A stretch of DNA of 34,439 nucleotides from Mycobacterium sp. 852013-50091_SCH5140682 (GTDB taxonomy: Bacteria > Actinomycetota > Actinomycetes > Mycobacteriales > Mycobacteriaceae), in contig NZ_LZTB01000076.1 of assembly GCF_001665685.1 (NCBI RefSeq), positions 1 to 34,439 on the forward strand, written 5' to 3'. Shown here piece by piece: positions 7,401 through 15,366 of this stretch (position 1 is the stretch's first letter; every line of letters starts with the position of its first letter). The translations under genes were made by a program, and so were the position numbers. The notes under the pieces are model-generated. The model was not told where the DNA came from and made no database searches. It worked only from the letters and a program-made list of their open reading frames with translations.

Positions 7401-8657
7401 TCAGGTGAGAGCACCGCTGACGGCGGCGGTCTCGTCCGGAATCTGGTTGACTGCGGCCGTTTTCAGCACGACGCGCTTCGGGATGTCAACGGCCGTAATC
7501 GTTTTCGTCGCAGGCTCGGTGACGTAGGCGGTGGACCCGAGCGCCATCACCGCCGGCCGCGGGTCCTGCCACTGCGCGGATTCGGTCCACGGCTCAGTCA
7601 CTTTCAGCTCACCGGCCACTGCACCGGTGTCCGGATCCAAAAACCGGAGCACCCCGTCGGTGCCGAGCACCAGGGCCTCACCGAACTGGCCCCGGGCGAG
7701 CGAGCGGAAGCTATACGACGCGGGCAGCTCGACGAGACGCATTGTGTCGGTACGCGTGTCGACCAGGCTGACCCTCGTCGGCCGCTCAGGCTGCGCAGCC
7801 TTGTCGACTTTGTAATCCCCCAGCACGATCGGGTGCGCCTCGGTCGCGGCCACGTTCCCGATCCGGGCGTAGCCCGGCGTCGGACTCGACACCTTGGCGA
7901 TCGCGTCACCGTGGACCACAAGCATCCCGTCCTCGCATCCGAACACCACGGCACCGCCGGCCGCGGCACCCTCGCCGTGCACACCGGGGCAGTTCTTCGC
8001 CTCGGCGACGACAGCGCGCCCTGCATCGAGCACCGTCACCCCGGTCCGGGTGTTGTCGTCGCCCACGGTGATCAGGAGCGATCCGTCGGTGCGCTGCACC
8101 GCAACTCCGTGGTGCGGATGCGGCGCCGTATACACCGACCGCGGGGCGGCGGGATCGCCGATGCGGTCGCCGGCAATGGAAGTCGCCGTGCCGGCACCGT
8201 CGGAGAACAGCACGGTAGCGCCGTCGTGCACCACCACGTGACCGGGCTCAGGTGCGGCGATCCGGATGTCGGTTCGCTTGGGCGCAGCGGTGCGATAGTG
8301 GGCGTGATCGCCGTGCGGCTGCGCCCAGGTGCCCAGGTCGAGCACGCCGAAGCCGTCACCTTCGGCGATGATCACGTGCCGGCCGTCACCGGCCGGACGC
8401 ACTCGCAGGTAACCGCTGCCCGGCAGATCTGCTACCGGTTCGAGGGTGGCGGCGTCGAGGACCATCACCCCACCGTCGTAGGTGACCGCCAGACGCGGGG
8501 TGGGCCGACGCTGTTCGGTGGCGCTTTCGTCGTTGGCGCTGTGGGCATCACCGTCGTCGTGCCCGACGTCCGACGACGAGGCCGGCTCATTCGCGGTGCC
8601 GCAGCCGGCGAGAAGCAGGATCGCGACGAGGGCAGGGGCGATATGACGGGGGTGCAT
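7401..8657 (-). CDS. AztD-like zinc metallochaperone lipoprotein (beta-propeller)
   Basis: A 418-residue protein with a lipoprotein signal (MHPRHIAPALVAILLLAGC, Cys19). A His/Asp-rich linker follows (DVGHDDGDAHS), then repeated beta-propeller strands (RLAVTYDGGVMVLDAATL; LRFLDPDTGAVAGEL). Further potential metal ligands occur at PHGDHAHY and HPHHG. The paired-Cys block NCPGVHGEG...FGCEDG is what I remember of AztD, a periplasmic zinc chaperone that loads a zinc ABC-transporter binding protein. No zinc ABC transporter is in this window, so the partner must be elsewhere. The ATG at 8657 is chosen for the signal peptide. A Zur-like box at 8680-8694 supports zinc control. It could instead be another seven-bladed secreted propeller. 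Confidence 0.68.
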   Translation of the reverse strand: MHPRHIAPALVAILLLAGCGTANEPASSSDVGHDDGDAHSANDESATEQRRPTPRLAVTYDGGVMVLDAATLEPVADLPGSGYLRVRPAGDGRHVIIAEGDGFGVLDLGTWAQPHGDHAHYRTAAPKRTDIRIAAPEPGHVVVHDGATVLFSDGAGTATSIAGDRIGDPAAPRSVYTAPHPHHGVAVQRTDGSLLITVGDDNTRTGVTVLDAGRAVVAEAKNCPGVHGEGAAAGGAVVFGCEDGMLVVHGDAIAKVSSPTPGYARIGNVAATEAHPIVLGDYKVDKAAQPERPTRVSLVDTRTDTMRLVELPASYSFRSLARGQFGEALVLGTDGVLRFLDPDTGAVAGELKVTEPWTESAQWQDPRPAVMALGSTAYVTEPATKTITAVDIPKRVVLKTAAVNQIPDETAAVSGALT

Positions 8658-8679
8658 GGCGACAACAAGTAGCCGGTGC

Positions 8680-8694
8680 TGAAATCCATTGTCA
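8680..8694. promoter_or_regulatory. Candidate Zur (zinc uptake regulator) box
   Basis: TGAAATCCATTGTCA matches 12 of 15 positions of the actinobacterial Zur consensus TGAAAATCATTTTCA as I recall it, with intact TGA/TCA ends. It lies 22 bp upstream of the start of the AztD-like gene, where a repressor would block transcription. Confidence 0.4.
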
Positions 8695-8777
8695 AAGCGC
8701 CGCATAAAGATACGTGCATGAACGATGCCGACGACGGGGGGTCGAGGCCCACCAGCGGCACGGAACTCCGAGTTGTG

Positions 8778-9116
8778 TCACCGCCGGCAATCGAGGTCCA
8801 CGTACACCGTTGTGTACTGCAACACCTGACCGGGGCCCATCAGCGTGAAGGGAGAGTTGACGGGTGGCTGCGGACCCGTGACGGAGCGTCCCTGCCGAAC
8901 AGCACTGACCGTGCAGTTCTCGATGGAACCGCTGCCGACCTTGCTCAGGATCACCCGATAGCCCTCACTCTGCAGCTGATCGATGGTGTCGGTAGCGGCG
9001 GCCCCAGGCTGCGGCGCAGCGACCGCCGGGGCCGCAGCGCCCACACCCGCAGTCACCAGTCCGAAACAGACTGCCACCAGGCGCTGCCCGCCAAATTTCA
9101 CCAGATTTCGTTTCAC
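8778..9116 (-). CDS. Small secreted protein, mycobacterial family of unknown function
   Basis: A 112-residue protein from a GTG at 9116. The N-terminus (MKRNLVKFGGQR, then a hydrophobic core and AVAAPQP) is a Sec signal peptide with an AxA cleavage site near residue 34. The mature part, about 78 residues, contains DTIDQLQSEGYRVILSKVGS, one Cys in ENCTVSAVRQG and a second Cys at the C-terminal VYVDLDC. That layout is shared by a family of small exported mycobacterial proteins, and the two Cys probably form a disulphide. The function is unknown. It lies 120 bp upstream of the AztD-like gene on the same strand; the Zur-like box falls between them, so they may be transcribed separately. Confidence 0.8.
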   Translation of the reverse strand: MKRNLVKFGGQRLVAVCFGLVTAGVGAAAPAVAAPQPGAAATDTIDQLQSEGYRVILSKVGSGSIENCTVSAVRQGRSVTGPQPPVNSPFTLMGPGQVLQYTTVYVDLDCRR

Positions 9117-9515
9117 AGGACTTCATCGCCCCTTTCAGGTTCGGTCAATGCCCGTTAACCGTAGGCTGCCGAAAATCTGCGACGCTCAGCGAAATCACCA
9201 ATTCATATGAAACACATACGGTTCCATCGTCAGGCTGACTTCATGTCCCCTTCATAGCGTTTGCATGTAATGACCGCCGGCCGGCGCCTTGCCATTCAGT
9301 CGCCGTTCGGATCCTTTTGCGGCACAATCAATCCCTCGGACCGCTGGGCGCGGCTGCCCACAGCCGGCGACGAAACCCACATCATCTCGCCTGCAGACAG
9401 GCCCTTGCATTTGCCGTACTCAATTCAGCGAAGGCCATAAATGCCACACAGCTAACTTACAGACAACGATTCAAGATCCCGGCGATCGACGACAAAGGTG
9501 GGGTTCCCCCACGGC

Positions 9516-9549
9516 CGAGGCGATCAGACCCCTCGTACTGATCGCCTCG
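9516..9549. repeat. Perfect 12-bp inverted repeat (hairpin), 10-base loop
   Basis: CGAGGCGATCAG at 9516-9527 and CTGATCGCCTCG at 9538-9549. No U-tract follows on either side, so a classical intrinsic terminator is not clear. It could end a small RNA, act as a mycobacterial-type terminator, or bind a protein as DNA. Confidence 0.5.
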
Positions 9550-9839
9550 ACGTCCCCAGATCTTTGGACATCCGACGCCACCCTGTCAAGGGGGGCGGCC
9601 ATTTATTTGCCATAAACCAAGGTCAAAGACCTGCAGCACCAGCCGATACCGGCGGTTTCGACATGTTCGGGCCGGGTCGCACCAGGCGCGGGCAACACCA
9701 AGGGAACCGGTCAGTCATGGCCGCCAGGTTTTCTCCCATGGCTAATATCACGAACAGATCTCGACACGTAGTGAGAGGTTGCTGCACACGAATCGTCCGC
9801 AGGGTCCGCCGAGTAGCCACGACCCGAGTGTCGAACCCG

Positions 9840-9845
9840 TATGGT
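9840..9845 (+). promoter_or_regulatory. -10 hexamer TATGGT for a leaderless transcript
   Basis: TATGGT fits TANNNT and ends 6 bp before the ATG at 9852. No Shine-Dalgarno is present, so a leaderless mRNA starting at that ATG is likely. Confidence 0.45.
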
Positions 9846-9851
9846 CAGGCC

Positions 9852-11240
9852 ATGTCAAGCCAGTCCCCCACGCGCACGGCCGGATTGCGGGCCGCGCTCG
9901 CTCGCGCCGAAGCATTCCTGTCCGGGCTCGATGACCGACCGGTCGCGGCGCGCGGCGATGCGTCAGCCGTGCGGGCGGTCCTCGGTGGCCCGCTGCCCAC
10001 CGACGGCGAAGACCCCGTCGCCGTCGTCGACGCACTGGCCGCCGGGGTCGAACCTGGGCTGGTCGCCACTGCCGGTCCTCGCCACTTCGGCTTCGTCATC
10101 GGTGGCGCGATGCCCGCCGCATTGGCGGCGGACTGGCTCGTGTCGGCGTGGGACCAGAACGCGGCGTATCACTCGCTGTCGCCGGCCGCGGCGGCCATCG
10201 AGGAGGTCACCGCGGGCTGGCTGCTCGACTTGTTCGGCTTACCGCCCGCGGCCGGCGTCGGATTCGTCACCGGCGCACAGGGCGCGAACACGACCTGCCT
10301 GGCGGCGGCGCGGCATGCCGTGCTGGCTCGGGTCGGCTGGGACGTCGAGCGGGACGGTTTGACCGACGCGCCCCGGGTACGCGTGCTGTGCGGAGACCAG
10401 GCACACGCCACCATCTACACGGCGTTACGGTTGCTGGGTCTGGGCGACGCCACGGCGATCCGGATCCCGGCCGATGCCCAGGGCCGCATGGATCCCGACG
10501 CCCTGGCGCAGGTTCTCGCCGATGACGCCGGGCCCACGATCGTCTGTGCTCAGGCTGGCAACGTGTCCACCGGTTCGTTCGACCCGTTCGAGCCCATTGC
10601 CGACACCTGCGCTGCGCACGGCGCCTGGCTGCACGTCGACGGCGCTTTCGGGCTGTGGGCGGCTGCGGCACCCGGCACCCGGCACCTCACGCGAGGCGTA
10701 CAGCGGGCCGATTCCTGGGCTGTGGATGCACACAAGTGGCTCAACGTGCCCTACGACAGCGCGATGGCGATCGTGGCGGACCCTGACGCCCATCTGGCCG
10801 CGATGACGCTGGCCGGCCCCTACCTGGTCGTCGATCCGGGCCAACGGGACGGCACCAACTTCGTCCCGGAGAGTTCGCGCCGGGCCCGGGCCATCCCGGT
10901 GTACGCGGCACTGCGTTCCCTCGGCCGCACCGGCGTTGCCGAACTCGTGGAACGCAACTGCGCGCAGGCTCGCCGCATGGCCGCACTGCTGGTCGAGATC
11001 CCGGGCTCCGAGATACTCAACGACGTGGTGCTCAACCAGGTGCTGGTCCGGCTACCCGGCGACGACGACGCGAACCGGCGCGCTGTCGCGGCCATTCAGG
11101 CCGACGGCACGTGCTGGCTGGGTGGCACCACGTGGCACGACCGTTACGTTCTGCGGGTGTCCTTCTCGAACTGGGCGACCACCGAGGACGATGTCGACCG
11201 GTCGGCTGCCGCGATCCGGGCGGCGATCAGCACACTGTGA
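9852..11240 (+). CDS. PLP-dependent decarboxylase (group II, aspartate aminotransferase fold)
   Basis: A 462-residue protein of the group II amino-acid decarboxylase family. The phosphate- and ring-binding region is FVTGAQGANTTCLAAARH. Asp263 in HVDGAFGLW should pair with the PLP pyridine nitrogen, and Lys295 in VDAHKWLNVPYD forms the Schiff base. DQNAAYHSLSPAAAAIEEV near residue 100 is the active-site loop typical of this family. Family reactions are decarboxylation of aromatic or acidic amino acids; the substrate cannot be read here, and some relatives are aldolases or lyases. The ATG at 9852 was chosen because the conserved protein begins there and a TANNNT -10 lies just upstream; the frame is open to 9498, but that part reads as non-coding. 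It is 99 bp upstream of the aldolase gene. Confidence 0.9.
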   Translation: MSSQSPTRTAGLRAALARAEAFLSGLDDRPVAARGDASAVRAVLGGPLPTDGEDPVAVVDALAAGVEPGLVATAGPRHFGFVIGGAMPAALAADWLVSAWDQNAAYHSLSPAAAAIEEVTAGWLLDLFGLPPAAGVGFVTGAQGANTTCLAAARHAVLARVGWDVERDGLTDAPRVRVLCGDQAHATIYTALRLLGLGDATAIRIPADAQGRMDPDALAQVLADDAGPTIVCAQAGNVSTGSFDPFEPIADTCAAHGAWLHVDGAFGLWAAAAPGTRHLTRGVQRADSWAVDAHKWLNVPYDSAMAIVADPDAHLAAMTLAGPYLVVDPGQRDGTNFVPESSRRARAIPVYAALRSLGRTGVAELVERNCAQARRMAALLVEIPGSEILNDVVLNQVLVRLPGDDDANRRAVAAIQADGTCWLGGTTWHDRYVLRVSFSNWATTEDDVDRSAAAIRAAISTL

Positions 11241-11339
11241 CGAGGCGACGTCCTGCCGTGCAGGCGGCGCCGAATATCCTTTAGTCGAATTCGAGCGAAC
11301 GCCGACGACAGGTACGTCTTCGAAAGGGTGGACAACCCG

Positions 11340-12233
11340 ATGGTGAACCAGCAGCAGGCCGACAAGATGACGTCAGGGAAAGGTTTCGTCGCGGCGCTCG
11401 ATCAGAGCGGCGGATCGACTCCCAAAGCGCTGCGGCTGTACGGGATCGAGGACAGCGCGTACTCGTCGGAAGACGAGATGTTCGATCTGATGCACCAGAT
11501 GCGGGTACGCATCGTCACCTCACCGGTGTTCGGTGGCGACCGGGTGCTCGCGGCAATTCTCTTCGAGCAGACGATGGATCGCGCGATCGACGGCAAGCCG
11601 AGCGCCGCGTACCTATGGGAGGACAAGGGCGTGGTGCCGCTGCTCAAGATCGACAAGGGCCTGGCTGAGACGACCGACGGCGTTCAGTTGATGAAGCCCA
11701 TTCCGGATCTCGACGCGTTGCTCGCCCGCGCGGTGCAGAACGGCATCTTCGGTACCAAGGCGCGTTCGGTGATCGGCGCCGCCGATCCGATCGGGATCGC
11801 AGCGGCCGTCGCGCAGCAGTTCGAGCTCGGTGGGCAGGTGCTGGCGCACGGTCTCATCCCCATCCTTGAGGCCGAGGTGACGATCTCGATCGCCGACAAG
11901 GCCGAGGCCGAAAATCTGCTGCGCGACGAAATCGCCAAAAATCTCGAGGCGCTGCCGCAGGGCCAGCGCGTGATGCTCAAACTCACCTTGCCGAGCGTGG
12001 CCAATCACTACGAGGTGTTCGTGGAGCACCCCAAGGTGATGCGGGTCGTCGCGCTTTCCGGTGGATATTCGCGCAGCGAGGCCAACGCCCTGCTGGCGCA
12101 GAACACCGGTGTGATCGCCAGCTTCAGCCGGGCCCTGACCGAGGGCCTCTCGGCGCAGCAGTCCGACGAAGAGTTCAACGCCACGCTGGACGCCTCGATC
12201 CAGTCGATCTACAACGCCTCGGTCGCGGGCTGA
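11340..12233 (+). CDS. Class I fructose-bisphosphate aldolase
   Basis: A 297-residue aldolase of the small bacterial class I type (Schiff-base, metal-independent). It cleaves fructose 1,6-bisphosphate to dihydroxyacetone phosphate and glyceraldehyde 3-phosphate in the cytosol. Diagnostic segments are MTSGKGFVAALDQSGGSTPK at the N-terminus, VVPLLKIDKGL, the candidate Schiff-base Lys214 in MLKLTLP, and LSGGYSRSEANALLAQN near the phosphate site. The ATG at 11340 is preferred to the GTG at 11328 because a GAAAGG lies about 14 bp upstream of the ATG but abuts the GTG. M. tuberculosis relies mainly on a class II enzyme, so a class I copy is an accessory or condition-specific aldolase. It is followed after 22 bp by a hydrolase gene, suggesting co-transcription. 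Confidence 0.93.
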   Translation: MVNQQQADKMTSGKGFVAALDQSGGSTPKALRLYGIEDSAYSSEDEMFDLMHQMRVRIVTSPVFGGDRVLAAILFEQTMDRAIDGKPSAAYLWEDKGVVPLLKIDKGLAETTDGVQLMKPIPDLDALLARAVQNGIFGTKARSVIGAADPIGIAAAVAQQFELGGQVLAHGLIPILEAEVTISIADKAEAENLLRDEIAKNLEALPQGQRVMLKLTLPSVANHYEVFVEHPKVMRVVALSGGYSRSEANALLAQNTGVIASFSRALTEGLSAQQSDEEFNATLDASIQSIYNASVAG

Positions 12234-12255
12234 CGCGCACCAGAAAGATACGCAT

Positions 12256-13182
12256 ATGGTCATCTCCATCGCCCGTCCCAAGCTGGAGGGCAACGTCGCG
12301 GTCGGCGACGACAGGCAGATCGGATTCGCCGAATTCGGCGATCCTCAAGGGCGGGCGGTGTTCTGGCTGCACGGCACGCCCGGTGCCCGGCGCCAGATCC
12401 CGACCGAAGCCCGGATGTACGCCGAGCAGAACAACATTCGGCTGATCGGGGTGGACCGCCCCGGTATCGGCTCGTCCACCCCGCACCAGTACGACCGGGT
12501 TCTCGATTTCGGTGACGATCTGCAGACGATCGCCGACACGCTCGGTATCGAAAAGATGGCGGTGGTCGGGTTGTCCGGCGGTGGGCCCTACACCCTGGCG
12601 TGCGCGGCGGCCATGCCCGACCGGGTGACAGCGGCAGGCGTGCTCGGCGGGGTGGCCCCACTGGTCGGGCCCGACGGCATCCACAGTGGCCTGATGGATC
12701 TCGGGGCCAGTGTGGCGCCGCTGTTGCAGGTGGCGGGTACGCCGATCCGGCTCGCGGCGTCCGGCCTGATCCGGCTGATCCGTCCGGTGGCGTCCCCGGC
12801 CCTGGAGATCTACGCCCGGATGTCGCCCGAAGGCGACCGCCGGATGCTGGGCCGCCCGGAGTTCAAAGCGATGTTCCTCGATGACCTGCTCAACGGCAGC
12901 CGCAAGCAACTGGCTGCGCCGTTTTACGACATCGTCGTGTTCACCCGCGACTGGGGCTTCCGCCTGGATGAGATCACTGTGCCGGTGCGGTGGTGGCACG
13001 GCGACCATGACCACATCGTCCCGTTCGCCCACGGCAAGCACGTGGTGTCAAGATTGTGCGATGCGCAGCTCACCGAGTTGCCCCACGAAAGTCACCTGGG
13101 CGGGCTCGGCTGCGCCGAGGAGATCATGCACACCATGATCGAGGTTTGGGATTCCGCGGAAAGCACCGCGACGAAGGGTTGA
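12256..13182 (+). CDS. Alpha/beta hydrolase (Ser nucleophile)
   Basis: A 308-residue cytosolic alpha/beta hydrolase. HGTPGARRQIP (oxyanion hole) is followed by GVDRPGIGSS, the nucleophile elbow GLSGGGP with the catalytic Ser, WHGDHDHIVPF with the likely acidic residue, and PHESHLGG with the catalytic His. It is therefore a Ser-His-Asp esterase or lipase-like enzyme, distinct from the Asp-nucleophile enzyme at 4800-5822. The substrate is not recognisable. It begins 22 bp after the aldolase stop, with AGAAAGA as a plausible ribosome binding site, and is probably in the same operon. A small inverted repeat (CCTCAAC-CATT-GTTGAGG, 13183-13200) follows directly. Confidence 0.9.
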   Translation: MVISIARPKLEGNVAVGDDRQIGFAEFGDPQGRAVFWLHGTPGARRQIPTEARMYAEQNNIRLIGVDRPGIGSSTPHQYDRVLDFGDDLQTIADTLGIEKMAVVGLSGGGPYTLACAAAMPDRVTAAGVLGGVAPLVGPDGIHSGLMDLGASVAPLLQVAGTPIRLAASGLIRLIRPVASPALEIYARMSPEGDRRMLGRPEFKAMFLDDLLNGSRKQLAAPFYDIVVFTRDWGFRLDEITVPVRWWHGDHDHIVPFAHGKHVVSRLCDAQLTELPHESHLGGLGCAEEIMHTMIEVWDSAESTATKG

Positions 13183-13200
13183 CCTCAACCATTGTTGAGG
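13183..13200. repeat. Inverted repeat CCTCAAC/GTTGAGG just after the hydrolase stop
   Basis: Perfect 7-bp arms (13183-13189 and 13194-13200) around the loop CATT. Its last base is the first base of the larger hairpin at 13200-13230, so the two structures sit in tandem. Confidence 0.5.
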
Positions 13201-13230
13201 ATGGAGGCTGTCGTCATGACAGCCTCCATC
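13200..13230 (+). promoter_or_regulatory. Perfect 13-bp hairpin enclosing the ribosome binding site and start codon
   Basis: Left arm 13200-13212 (GATGGAGGCTGTC), loop GTCAT at 13213-13217, right arm 13218-13230. The GGAGG Shine-Dalgarno is in the left arm and the ATG at 13216 spans loop and right arm. In RNA this stem would hide the ribosome binding site; as DNA it is a 31-bp operator-like palindrome. The pairing is seen directly; the regulatory role is inferred. Confidence 0.6.
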
Positions 13231-13863
13231 ACCCAGATTCGAACCGACCTGTGGGAAACCCGAACGGACTCACCGTTTCCCGGGTTGACCACCCACGGGT
13301 ACCTGTGGAAAGCCAACGGGCACAACGCGTTGTTCTACTGCCCAGCCACCGACGCCGACTTCGGCGCCATCGATGAGCTCGGTGGCGTCGACGATCAGTA
13401 CCTCTCGCATCAGGACGAAGCCGGGCCGATGCTGGCCCGTATCGCCGAGACGTTCGGCGCGCGCCTGCACGCACCGGCCGCCGAGCTGGCGACGATCGGC
13501 AGGCACGCCCATGTCGATGTGCCGGTGTCCAGCCGCCACCTCGACGCCAACGGTGTCGAGGTGATCCCGACTCCCGGCCACACCCCGGGCAGCACCAGCT
13601 ATCTCGTCGACGGCAGCGACGGACGCTACCTGTTCACCGGTGACACCATTTTCGTCAGCGCCGACGAGCGGTGGTCCACCTTCGTCATTCCCGGCGTCGG
13701 TGACAGCGCGGCCCTCACCGACAGCCTGGAACTGCTCGCGACGCTCGAACCGGACGTGGTGATCTCCAGCGCCTTCGGCGCCACAGCAGTCACGGTGCTC
13801 GGTAACCGGCGATGGGCCGACTGCGTCGCCGAAGCCCAAAGCACCGTTGCAGCGCACCGCTGA
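13216..13863 (+). CDS. MBL-fold protein with degenerate metal site
   Basis: A 215-residue metallo-beta-lactamase-fold protein. The usual THxHxDH motif is replaced by SHQDEAG, keeping one His and one Asp. The later PTPGHTPGS and FTGDTIF motifs keep their His and Asp, but the final conserved His is not evident (SSAFGATA). It resembles a glyoxalase II-like subfamily with a reduced H-x-D motif, so activity and metal content are uncertain. The ATG at 13216 is chosen because GGAGG lies 8 bp upstream; ATG at 13201 and a TTG near 13192 are also in frame but have no Shine-Dalgarno. It follows the alpha/beta hydrolase by 33 bp and is probably part of the aldolase-hydrolase operon, with its translation perhaps controlled by the overlapping hairpin. 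Confidence 0.85.
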   Translation: MTASITQIRTDLWETRTDSPFPGLTTHGYLWKANGHNALFYCPATDADFGAIDELGGVDDQYLSHQDEAGPMLARIAETFGARLHAPAAELATIGRHAHVDVPVSSRHLDANGVEVIPTPGHTPGSTSYLVDGSDGRYLFTGDTIFVSADERWSTFVIPGVGDSAALTDSLELLATLEPDVVISSAFGATAVTVLGNRRWADCVAEAQSTVAAHR

Positions 13864-13971
13864 GATCGAACTCCGGGCTTTTGAGGTAGTCGATTACCCT
13901 ATGCGTGCTCCGCGAGCCGTTCGACGATGGCTCGGTAGACCTGGTACAGCACCGGGCGACGGAGGTGTCCG

Positions 13972-15354
13972 ATGTCCAGAATCGGCGAGCGCGCAGTAGT
14001 TCTCGGATGCAGCATCGGCGGCCTGCTCGCCGCCAGAGTGCTCGCCGACCACTTCGATCACGTCACCGTCATCGAACGCGACACTCTGCCCGACGGCATC
14101 GCGCAGCGACGGGGCGTACCCCAGGGACGCCACGTGCACGGACTGCTGTCCAGCGGGGCGCAGGCACTCGATGACCTGTTCCCCGGGTTCCTCGACGATC
14201 TCGTGGACGACGGCGCCGTCGTCCTCGACGGTTCCGGTGTGTCCCGGGTGTCGATGACCTTCGCCGGGCACCCGCTGAACCTCAACGGGCCGTTCGCCAA
14301 GCCCATCACGTCGTATCTGGCCACCAGACCATTCGTGGAAGCTCATGTCCGCCAACGGGTCCGGGCGATCTCCAACGTCGAGATCCTCGACGGGCACGAC
14401 GCCGTCGAGTTCGTCGTCGCCGGCGCCGGGCGCGTCACCGGGGTACGGGTCGCAGCCCACGACGGAACCCGCCACCTGGAGGTGCCCGGCGATCTGGTGG
14501 TCGACGCGACGGGCCGGGCCGCGCGGACCCCGGCCTTCCTGGACAGCATCGGCTACAAACGTCCTACCGAGCATCGCAACACCATCCACGTCGCCTACAC
14601 CAGCCAGTTGGTGCACATCCCGTCCGACGCCATCGTCGAACGACTCTTCCTGATCGGGGCACGTCCCGAACTACTGTGCGGGGGTGCGCTTTTCGCGTGT
14701 GAGAACGACACCTGGATGCTGACACTGGTCGGCATGACCGGACTTCAACCGCCCGTCGACCGAGATGGCATGCTCCATTTCGCGGAGAAGTTCGCGCCCG
14801 CGGCGATGATGACGGCGCTGCGGGCGGCCGAACCGCTCACCGAGCCCGTCACCTACCGCTACCCCGCCAGCGTGCGCCGGTTCTACGAGCGGTTGCCCCA
14901 ATTCCCCAGCGGGCTGCTGGTATTCGGCGATGCCATCTGCAGCTTCAACCCGGTTTACGGTCAGGGCATGTCGGTGGCAGCCCTGGAAGCACTCGCCTTG
15001 CGGGACTGCCTGAAGGACGGACCCCAGGACCTGGCGCGCCGGTTCTTCCGCGCAGCCGCCAAACCCCTTGGCCGAGCGTGGCAGATGGCATCGGGTGCCG
15101 ATCTGACGCTGCCCGGGGTCGAGGGCCACCGGTCGCCGTCGATCCGGTTCGCCAACGGGTACACCGAGCGAGTCCTGGCTGCCGCTGAATCGGATGGCCA
15201 GGTGGCCGAGACGTTCCTGCGGGTGACCAACCTCGTCGATGCACCCTCGGCGCTGCTGCGACCGTCGATCGTCGCACGCGTGATGGCCGGCCCGCGGCGG
15301 CACCCGCGCGCGTCCGTCCCGTCGCGCCCGCAGGTACCGGCTCAACCCGCGTGA
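13972..15354 (+). CDS. FAD-dependent monooxygenase-like oxidoreductase
   Basis: A 460-residue protein with the group A flavin monooxygenase/geranylgeranyl-reductase fold. The N-terminal Rossmann motif is AVVLGCSIGGLLAARVLA (GxSxGG form), ending with the ribose-binding acidic residue in VIERD. LVVDATGRAARTP is the second FAD motif, and FGDAICSFNPVYGQGMSVAAL is the GD motif that contacts the FAD ribityl chain and pyrophosphate. Similar proteins hydroxylate or reduce hydrophobic substrates; no substrate can be assigned. The start at 13972 has GGAGG about 7 bp upstream. The Pro/Arg-rich last 20 residues look like a flexible tail. It is convergent with the PLP decarboxylase, 12 bp apart. Confidence 0.9.
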   Translation: MSRIGERAVVLGCSIGGLLAARVLADHFDHVTVIERDTLPDGIAQRRGVPQGRHVHGLLSSGAQALDDLFPGFLDDLVDDGAVVLDGSGVSRVSMTFAGHPLNLNGPFAKPITSYLATRPFVEAHVRQRVRAISNVEILDGHDAVEFVVAGAGRVTGVRVAAHDGTRHLEVPGDLVVDATGRAARTPAFLDSIGYKRPTEHRNTIHVAYTSQLVHIPSDAIVERLFLIGARPELLCGGALFACENDTWMLTLVGMTGLQPPVDRDGMLHFAEKFAPAAMMTALRAAEPLTEPVTYRYPASVRRFYERLPQFPSGLLVFGDAICSFNPVYGQGMSVAALEALALRDCLKDGPQDLARRFFRAAAKPLGRAWQMASGADLTLPGVEGHRSPSIRFANGYTERVLAAAESDGQVAETFLRVTNLVDAPSALLRPSIVARVMAGPRRHPRASVPSRPQVPAQPA

Positions 15355-15366
15355 CGGCGGACTGGA

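Larger units (their letters stand above)
9117..9851. other. 735-bp non-coding region with strong hairpins
   Basis: It separates two divergent genes. It is less GC-rich than the neighbours and no open frame here has a ribosome binding site or recognisable protein. It contains a small hairpin GTGGGG-TT-CCCC(C)AC at 9498-9512, followed at once by a 12-bp perfect hairpin (9516-9549). It is long enough for an unannotated small RNA or a structured leader; I cannot match it to a known riboswitch. Confidence 0.55.

Noticed and set aside
7392..8672. Long rightward open frame opposite the AztD-like gene
   Set aside because: It is the antisense of a lipoprotein gene with a clear signal peptide and propeller repeats; the rightward translation is Arg/His/Gly-rich with no domain.
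9300..9500. Possible ydaO-type (c-di-AMP) or other riboswitch
   Set aside because: Only scattered resemblance to conserved loops; no consistent pairing that I could trace.
9498..9851. N-terminal extension of the PLP decarboxylase frame
   Set aside because: Composition is non-coding, it would cross the 12-bp hairpin, and the -10 hexamer at 9840 lies inside it.
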